Shown: positions 58,980-64,000 of the stretch, in pieces | Position numbering within the stretch: position 1 is the first letter of the stretch | How the letters are laid out: each line of letters opens with the position of its first letter | Assembly (NCBI GenBank): GCA_910579425.1 | Contig: CAJTVL010000004.1 | Span: forward strand, 1 to 64,000 | Direction of reading: 5' to 3' | Origin: an uncultured Lachnospiraceae bacterium | GTDB taxonomy: Bacteria > Bacillota > Clostridia > Lachnospirales > Lachnospiraceae | DNA: 64,000 nucleotides | Program-made: the position numbers and the translations under genes | The notes under the pieces: model-generated | What the model saw: only the letters and a program-made list of their open reading frames with translations | Databases searched by the model: none | Told to the model about the DNA's origin: nothing

Positions 58980-61313
58980 ATGGTTATCAATATGAGAAAC
59001 AGAAAAAAAGGCAACAGATTTACCATTAAAATGCAAAAAAAGCTGCTGGTAATGTTTCTGGTAATTCTGGCATCTTTTGTGGGGTTATCCTATCGCTTGT
59101 TTGCCATCACCAGGGATCGGGGAGAGAAGTATAAAAAGCAGGTACTCTCCCAGCAGCGTTACGACAGCACCACCATCCCTTATAAACGGGGATCAATACT
59201 GGATAAAAACGGGAGTATTCTGGCCTCCAGCGAGAAGGTTTATAACGTGATCCTGGATGCGGTCGCGCTGACCGAAAAGGAGGAATATTTGGAGCCTACT
59301 CTGGATGCCCTCAGAAGCCAGCTTGGAATCGATACGGGCCAGGTGCGCAGCTATGTAGAGGCAAATAAGGAAACCTCACGCTACAGGGTGCTGGCAAAGC
59401 GCTTAGAGTACGAGCAGATTAGCGGCCTTGTGGAGCTGATGAACGAAGAGGATTCCAAGGTAAAAGGGATCTGGTTTGAGGATGAGTACAAAAGGGTTTA
59501 TCCTGGAGGAAGCCTTGCCTGCGATGTGATCGGATTTACCACCAATGACAATATAGGCTCCTATGGCCTTGAGGAATACTATAATGATATGCTCTCCGGC
59601 ACCGCCGGCAGAGAATATGGCTATCTGAATGACGACTCGAATTTAGAGCGCACTACCATACCCGCAGAGGACGGCAACAGTATTGTCACCACCATTGATC
59701 TGAATATCCAGAGAATTGTGGAGAAGTATCTTGCCAAATATAACGAGGAACGTAAGGACAAGGCCCATGAAGGGAACGGGGCCAACAATGTGGGCTGTAT
59801 TATCATGGATGTAAACAGCGGAGAAGTTCTGGCTATGGCCAGCTATCCTGTGTTTGACCTGAATGATACCAGAAATACCAATGCGCTGCTGGGAATGCGG
59901 CTTTTGGATAAGGAAGGAAAAAAGACGCAGGAATATATCAACGAGAGCAACCTCCATACCCTGGAGCAGGATCCTGATGTACTTTATCAGAATTTAAATG
60001 CGCTGTGGAAAAATTTCTGCATCAGCGATACCTACGAGCCGGGCTCCGTGGCAAAGCCCTTTACGGTGGCGGCAGGAATCGAGAGCGGAAGCATTACGGG
60101 AAATGAGGGCTACAACTGCGAGGGGAAGCTTTCGATCGGAGGACACGACATCAAATGCCACAACACATGGGGAGACGGATACCTGACGGTGGCACAGGGG
60201 ATTGAGGTGTCCTGCAACGTCAATATGATGTATGTAGCCCAGGCTACAGGGATCGATACCTTTACGGAATTCCAGCATATTTTCAATATGGGGCTTAAAA
60301 CCAATATCGATCTGGCAGGAGAATCCCGGACGGCTGATCTTGTGTATAACGATACCAGCCTGGTCGGCCCTATGGGGCCCACAGAGCTCGCTACCGGCAG
60401 CTTCGGGCAGGGATATAACGTAACCATGATCGAGATGATCGCAGGCTTTTGTTCCCTGATCAACGGGGGGTATTATTATGAACCTCATATGGTCAGCAAG
60501 ATCGTCAGCCCCTCCGGTGCCACGGTTCAGAATATTGAGCCGAGAATCCTGAAACAGACCATCTCCGAGACCACCTCGGACAAGGTGAGGGAGATGTGCA
60601 ATCTGGTCGTGTCCGGGGAAAACGGCACCGGAAAAACCGCAAGGCCGGCGGGCTACATGATCGGAGGCAAGACCGGGACTGCGGAGACCCTTCCCAGAGG
60701 AAATAAGGAGTATGTGGTGTCCTTTTTGGGATATGCCCCCACAGATAACCCCCAGATTGCCATTTATGTGGTGGTAGACCGTCCCAACGAGATCGGCGAT
60801 CTGCAGGCAGACGCCAAGTTTGCCACAAGAATTGTGAAGTCGATTCTCACGGAGGTTCTTCCTTACCTGGGGATTTTTATGACAGAAGAACTGACTGACA
60901 AGGAACGGGAGGAGTTAGAGGCCCTTAAGATCGAAATCATGACCCCGGCCGCAGGCCAGGAAGGAGAGGATTCTTCCGGGGAAAACGCTTCCGGAGAAAG
61001 TCCGGAGGGCGAAGGCGGGGAAGGAACCGCGGGAGCGGAACCGGGAACCGAAGGGGAAGGAGAAGGAGAGGGCAGCAAGCCAAGACAGGAGCCCTGGAAG
61101 GACTTTCCCATAGATCCGGAAACCGGATATGCAAAGGATCCGGACACAGGCGCTTATGTAGATCCCGAGACAGGGGCCGTGCTGGGAGGAAGCTATGAAG
61201 GCGGTATAGATCCAAACGCTTCGCCGGCGCCCACAATCTCGCCGCAGGGGGAAGCCTCTCCGTCTTCTTCGCCGGAAGCGTCCCCTTCACAGATGCCGCA
61301 GACAGGAGAATAA
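58980..61313 (+). CDS. Class B penicillin-binding protein (FtsI/PBP2 type) with long repeat-bearing tail
   Basis: 777 residues. A transmembrane anchor (about 22-40), a PBP dimerisation domain (about 55-215) and a transpeptidase domain with all three motifs: SVAK (SxxK) near residue 357, SCN (SxN) and KTGT. No PASTA domain follows. Instead residues about 660-777 are an extracellular Glu/Gly/Pro/Ser-rich tail with three octapeptide units DPETGYAK, DPDTGAYV and DPETGAVL (about 712-735). It crosslinks septal peptidoglycan. The start at 58980 follows AAAGGG; MRNRKK at 58992 is an alternative. Third of the dcw genes after mraZ-rsmH-ftsL. Confidence 0.92.
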   Translation: MVINMRNRKKGNRFTIKMQKKLLVMFLVILASFVGLSYRLFAITRDRGEKYKKQVLSQQRYDSTTIPYKRGSILDKNGSILASSEKVYNVILDAVALTEKEEYLEPTLDALRSQLGIDTGQVRSYVEANKETSRYRVLAKRLEYEQISGLVELMNEEDSKVKGIWFEDEYKRVYPGGSLACDVIGFTTNDNIGSYGLEEYYNDMLSGTAGREYGYLNDDSNLERTTIPAEDGNSIVTTIDLNIQRIVEKYLAKYNEERKDKAHEGNGANNVGCIIMDVNSGEVLAMASYPVFDLNDTRNTNALLGMRLLDKEGKKTQEYINESNLHTLEQDPDVLYQNLNALWKNFCISDTYEPGSVAKPFTVAAGIESGSITGNEGYNCEGKLSIGGHDIKCHNTWGDGYLTVAQGIEVSCNVNMMYVAQATGIDTFTEFQHIFNMGLKTNIDLAGESRTADLVYNDTSLVGPMGPTELATGSFGQGYNVTMIEMIAGFCSLINGGYYYEPHMVSKIVSPSGATVQNIEPRILKQTISETTSDKVREMCNLVVSGENGTGKTARPAGYMIGGKTGTAETLPRGNKEYVVSFLGYAPTDNPQIAIYVVVDRPNEIGDLQADAKFATRIVKSILTEVLPYLGIFMTEELTDKEREELEALKIEIMTPAAGQEGEDSSGENASGESPEGEGGEGTAGAEPGTEGEGEGEGSKPRQEPWKDFPIDPETGYAKDPDTGAYVDPETGAVLGGSYEGGIDPNASPAPTISPQGEASPSSSPEASPSQMPQTGE

Positions 61314-61338
61314 GATTTTCAAATAAACCAAAGAGAAT

Positions 61339-61392
61339 AACCTCATGAAACGGGTAATAAATTATAATAACACCTGTTCCATGAGGTTTTTT
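61339..61392 (+). terminator. Hairpin with T-run ending at the second PBP start codon
   Basis: A 16-bp stem (61339-61354 with 61373-61388, one mismatch and one G-U) with an 18-nt AT-rich loop, then T to 61392. The only ribosome-site-like bases of the next gene (GAGG, 61383-61386) lie in the 3' arm. An in-frame ATG at 61345 lies in the 5' arm. Confidence 0.65.
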
Positions 61393-63123
61393 ATGGAAAA
61401 TAGTAAAACCTACCACAGAAAGAAAATTGTCACCATCTTTTTTGGGAGTCTGGCCATCATACTGTTTCTTGCAGGGCGTCTGGGGTATCTGATGATCTTT
61501 GAGTCCGATTATTACACCCAAAAGGCCGATGAGCTTCATGAAAGGGAGAGGAGCATCAAAGCGGCGCGGGGAAGAATACTGGATGCCAACGGCACAGTGA
61601 TTGCAGATAACAAGACGGTCTGTACGATTTCCGTCATACATAACCAGATTAAGGAGCCGGATAAGGTGGTGGAGGTTTTAAGCAGGGAACTGGAGCTTTC
61701 GGAAGATTATGTCCGTAAGCGGGTAGAAAAGTATTCCTCCATTGAGCGGATCAAAAGCAATGTGGGAAAAGAAAAGGGAGATGCAATCAGGGCCTACAAT
61801 CTGGAAGGGGTGAAGGTGGATGAGGATTACAAACGTTACTATCCCTATGACAGCCTTGCCTCCAAGGTACTTGGCTTTACCGGAGGAGACAATCAGGGGA
61901 TTATCGGCCTGGAGGTCAAATACGAGGAATATCTGCAGGGGCAGGAGGGAACGATCCTGACCGTGACGGATGCGCGGGGAGTGGAGATTGATGCCGCAGG
62001 CGAGGAGAGAATAGAGTCCGTACCGGGAAATGACCTCTATATCAGCCTGGATATGAATATCCAAAGCTACGCCACCCAGCTTGCAAAGCAGGTGATGGAG
62101 ACCAAGGAGGCGGAGCGGGTGTCTATCCTGGTGATGAATCCTCAGAACGGGGAAATTATGGCTATGGTGGACGTGCCGGAATTTGACCTGAACAACCCCT
62201 ACACCCTCCCGGAGGGAACGGATACGGAAAGCCTTACGGAAGAACAAAAGCAGGAAAAACTGAATCAGATGTGGAGGAACGGCTGTATCAACGATACCTA
62301 TGAACCGGGTTCTACCTTTAAGATCATCACTGCCGCCGCCGGATTGGAGGAAGGTGTGGTGACCCCTGAAGACCGGTTTAGCTGCCCGGGATTTATTATG
62401 GTAGAGGACAGACGGATCCGCTGCCACAAAACCGTGGGGCACGGCGCTCAGAATTTTGTTGAGGCCACCATGAATAGCTGTAATCCGGTGTTTATTACGG
62501 TGGGGCTGCGGCTGGGAGTAGAGAAGTATTATCAATATTTTACCCGGTTTGGCCTTAAAAATAAAACCGGTGTGGATCTGCCCGGGGAAGCGGGAACCAT
62601 TATGCACAAAATGGAGGACATGAAGGCGGTGGAGCTTGCAACAGTCTCCTTCGGTCAGTCTTTCCAGATCACGCCCATACAGCTTGCCACGACAGTTTCT
62701 TCTATTATTAATGGAGGAAACCGCGTAACCCCTCACTTTGCTGTGATGACGGCCGACCGGGAGGGGACGGAGATAAAAAGGTTCTCTTATCCGGTTACCG
62801 AGCATATTGTATCAGAGGAAACCTCGGCTACCATGCGGATGATTTTAGAGCAGGTGGTGGAGAGCGGTTCGGGAAAAAACGGATATGTAGAAGGGGCCAG
62901 GGTAGGCGGCAAGACAGCAACCAGCCAGACGCTTCCAAGAGGGAGCGGGCGGTATATTGCATCCTTTCTGGGCTTTGCTCCGGCAAATGATCCTCAGGTA
63001 TTGGCCCTTGCCATTGTGCATACGCCCCAGGGAACCTATTATGGCAGTCAGGTGGCAGCGCCGGTAGTGCGGCAGCTTTTTGAAAATATTCTTCCTTATT
63101 TGGAAAAAATGGATTATAATTGA
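61393..63123 (+). CDS. Class B penicillin-binding protein (SpoVD/FtsI type)
   Basis: 576 residues from the ATG at 61393, or 592 from the in-frame ATG at 61345. A membrane helix (FFGSLAIILFLAGRLGYLM), a dimerisation domain (RGRILDANGTVIADNKT) and a transpeptidase domain with GSTFK (SxxK), SCN (SxN) and a third box reading KTAT in place of KTGT. No PASTA domain, which spore-type SpoVD often has. The paired arrangement with the preceding PBP suggests one for division and one for sporulation, but the assignment is not certain. It is followed after 12 bp by mraY. Confidence 0.9.
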   Translation: MENSKTYHRKKIVTIFFGSLAIILFLAGRLGYLMIFESDYYTQKADELHERERSIKAARGRILDANGTVIADNKTVCTISVIHNQIKEPDKVVEVLSRELELSEDYVRKRVEKYSSIERIKSNVGKEKGDAIRAYNLEGVKVDEDYKRYYPYDSLASKVLGFTGGDNQGIIGLEVKYEEYLQGQEGTILTVTDARGVEIDAAGEERIESVPGNDLYISLDMNIQSYATQLAKQVMETKEAERVSILVMNPQNGEIMAMVDVPEFDLNNPYTLPEGTDTESLTEEQKQEKLNQMWRNGCINDTYEPGSTFKIITAAAGLEEGVVTPEDRFSCPGFIMVEDRRIRCHKTVGHGAQNFVEATMNSCNPVFITVGLRLGVEKYYQYFTRFGLKNKTGVDLPGEAGTIMHKMEDMKAVELATVSFGQSFQITPIQLATTVSSIINGGNRVTPHFAVMTADREGTEIKRFSYPVTEHIVSEETSATMRMILEQVVESGSGKNGYVEGARVGGKTATSQTLPRGSGRYIASFLGFAPANDPQVLALAIVHTPQGTYYGSQVAAPVVRQLFENILPYLEKMDYN

Positions 63124-63135
63124 GAGGTGCAGGTT

Positions 63136-64000
63136 ATGACAGGGAGTTCTATTGTGATGCCGATACTAATATCCTTTGGGCTCAGCGCAGTCCTTGGCCC
63201 CGTAGTCATCCCTCTGCTCAGGAGGATGAAGGTGGCGCAGACAGTCAGAGAGGATGGGCCGGGCACCCATTTGAAAAAATCGGGTACGCCCACCATGGGA
63301 GGAATCCTGATTCTGCTTGGGGTGACGATCACTTCCATGCTGTATGTGAAAAGATACCCTCAGATCAGGCCGGTGATGCTTTTAACCCTGGGCTTTGGAA
63401 TGATCGGTTTTCTGGACGACTATATCAAGGTGGTTCTGAGACGTTCCATGGGGCTGAGAGCCTGGCAGAAAATGCTGCTCCAGATCATTGTGACGGGGCT
63501 GTTTGCCTGGTATTTGTCCGGAAGCGGTATATCGCTGTTAATGCGGATCCCTTTTGTAAAAGGGGTCTATGTGGATTTTGGGTGGCTGGAGCTTCCGCTG
63601 TTGTTTTTGGCGGTAATCGGTACGGTGAACGGAGTAAATTTTACGGATGGACTGGATGGTCTTGCGGGCAGTGTCACCGTTATGGTGGCAACCTTTTTTA
63701 CGGTGGCGGCAGTGGGGCTGGAGGCAGAGATTACGCCTGTTACCTGTGCGGTGACAGGGGCGCTTTTGGGATTTTTGCTCTTTAATGTACATCCCGCCAG
63801 CATATTTATGGGAGATACGGGTTCCCTTGCCCTGGGTGGGTTCGTGGCAGCATGCGCTTATCTTCTGCAAATGCCGCTGTTTTTGCCGGTGGTGGGTTTC
63901 ATCTACCTGGCGGAGGTCCTCTCCGTGATGATACAGGTGGTCTATTTTAAGATCAGCGGCGGCAGGCGTATTTTCAGGATGGCTCCGATCCATCATCATT
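63136..64000 (+). CDS. mraY: Phospho-N-acetylmuramoyl-pentapeptide transferase MraY (3' end outside window)
   Basis: Open from the ATG at 63136 to the end of the window, at least 288 residues. MraY motifs: GPGTHLKKSGTPTMGGI near residue 42, FLDDYIKV (catalytic Asp pair), NGVNFTDGLDGLA and FMGDTGSLALGG, and at the end MAPIHHH, the HHH motif. It transfers phospho-MurNAc-pentapeptide to undecaprenyl phosphate, making lipid I. AGGTGCAGGT lies before the ATG. Since murE is elsewhere (30328), mraY directly follows the PBP genes. Confidence 0.96.
   Translation, partial: MTGSSIVMPILISFGLSAVLGPVVIPLLRRMKVAQTVREDGPGTHLKKSGTPTMGGILILLGVTITSMLYVKRYPQIRPVMLLTLGFGMIGFLDDYIKVVLRRSMGLRAWQKMLLQIIVTGLFAWYLSGSGISLLMRIPFVKGVYVDFGWLELPLLFLAVIGTVNGVNFTDGLDGLAGSVTVMVATFFTVAAVGLEAEITPVTCAVTGALLGFLLFNVHPASIFMGDTGSLALGGFVAACAYLLQMPLFLPVVGFIYLAEVLSVMIQVVYFKISGGRRIFRMAPIHHH

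Noticed and set aside
63120..63785. 221-codon open frame at the window end
   Set aside because: It is a frame shadow of mraY, which runs open from 63136 to the window edge in another frame with all family motifs.
1..64000. rRNA or tRNA genes and intact IS elements
   Set aside because: I looked for cloverleaf-type arms, rRNA-like tracts and transposase motifs and saw none; a tRNA scan would settle it.

Overview
The window looks like a chromosomal segment of an anaerobic Clostridia bacterium, most likely Lachnospiraceae. The grounds are the SCIFF/radical-SAM pair beside a fused secDF, a TIGR04086-type membrane protein, a meso-DAP-type MurE, an Agr-type peptide signalling locus, LplB/CarB-style sugar ABC genes and Gram-positive promoters and ribosome sites. 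Most of it has moderate GC. Two stretches are clearly AT-rich and probably acquired: about 18.55-20.6 kb (agr) and about 51.7-54.7 kb (rnlAB). I saw no rRNA, tRNA, CRISPR array or intact insertion sequence.

Layout. 1-1.2 kb: the end of a sensor kinase followed by the stump of an FtsX-type permease. 1.3-6.4 kb: a complete regulator/kinase/ABC ATPase/large FtsX permease module of the antimicrobial-peptide type, with an identical 20-bp tandem box before the regulator gene and before the ATPase gene. 6.5-8.8 kb: two unusual proteins, one opening with the IIGGADGPTSIF motif of sodium-pump decarboxylase beta subunits, the other an HTH-zinc ribbon-methyltransferase fusion. 8.9-13.2 kb (minus): a four-gene sugar operon with two Gfo/Idh/MocA oxidoreductases and two TIM-barrel isomerases. 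13.3-16.7 kb (minus): a large hybrid sensor kinase. 17.1-21.1 kb: an Agr-like locus (XRE regulator, LytTR regulator, AgrC-like kinase, convergent agrB and an overlapping, previously uncalled agrD). 21.2-29.0 kb: CorC-type protein, scfA/scfB, secDF, recJ. 29.0-42.7 kb: housekeeping run (sugar kinase, murE, priA, def, fmt, Zn peptidase, rsmB, rlmN, PP2C phosphatase, PASTA kinase, rsgA). 42.8-50.2 kb: LacI regulator with a divergent GH32-like hydrolase/ABC sugar uptake operon, then an AEC transporter. 50.3-51.7 kb: a DUF1062 protein and a methyltransferase.

51.7-54.7 kb is the most striking region. Two LexA-like SOS boxes surround a sigma-A promoter ahead of a gene fusing viroplasmin, RNase HI and the RnlA (RNase LS) toxin. 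The RnlB antitoxin gene follows, and then decayed fragments of a Tn916/Tn1549-type xis-int module. In E. coli, RNase HI is a separate protein that stimulates RnlA, so this fusion puts activator and toxin on one chain.

54.7-64 kb: ychF, lgt and the start of the dcw division/wall cluster (MraZ boxes, mraZ, rsmH, ftsL-like, two class B penicillin-binding proteins, mraY running off the end). murE is not at its usual place before mraY but lies about 30 kb upstream beside priA.
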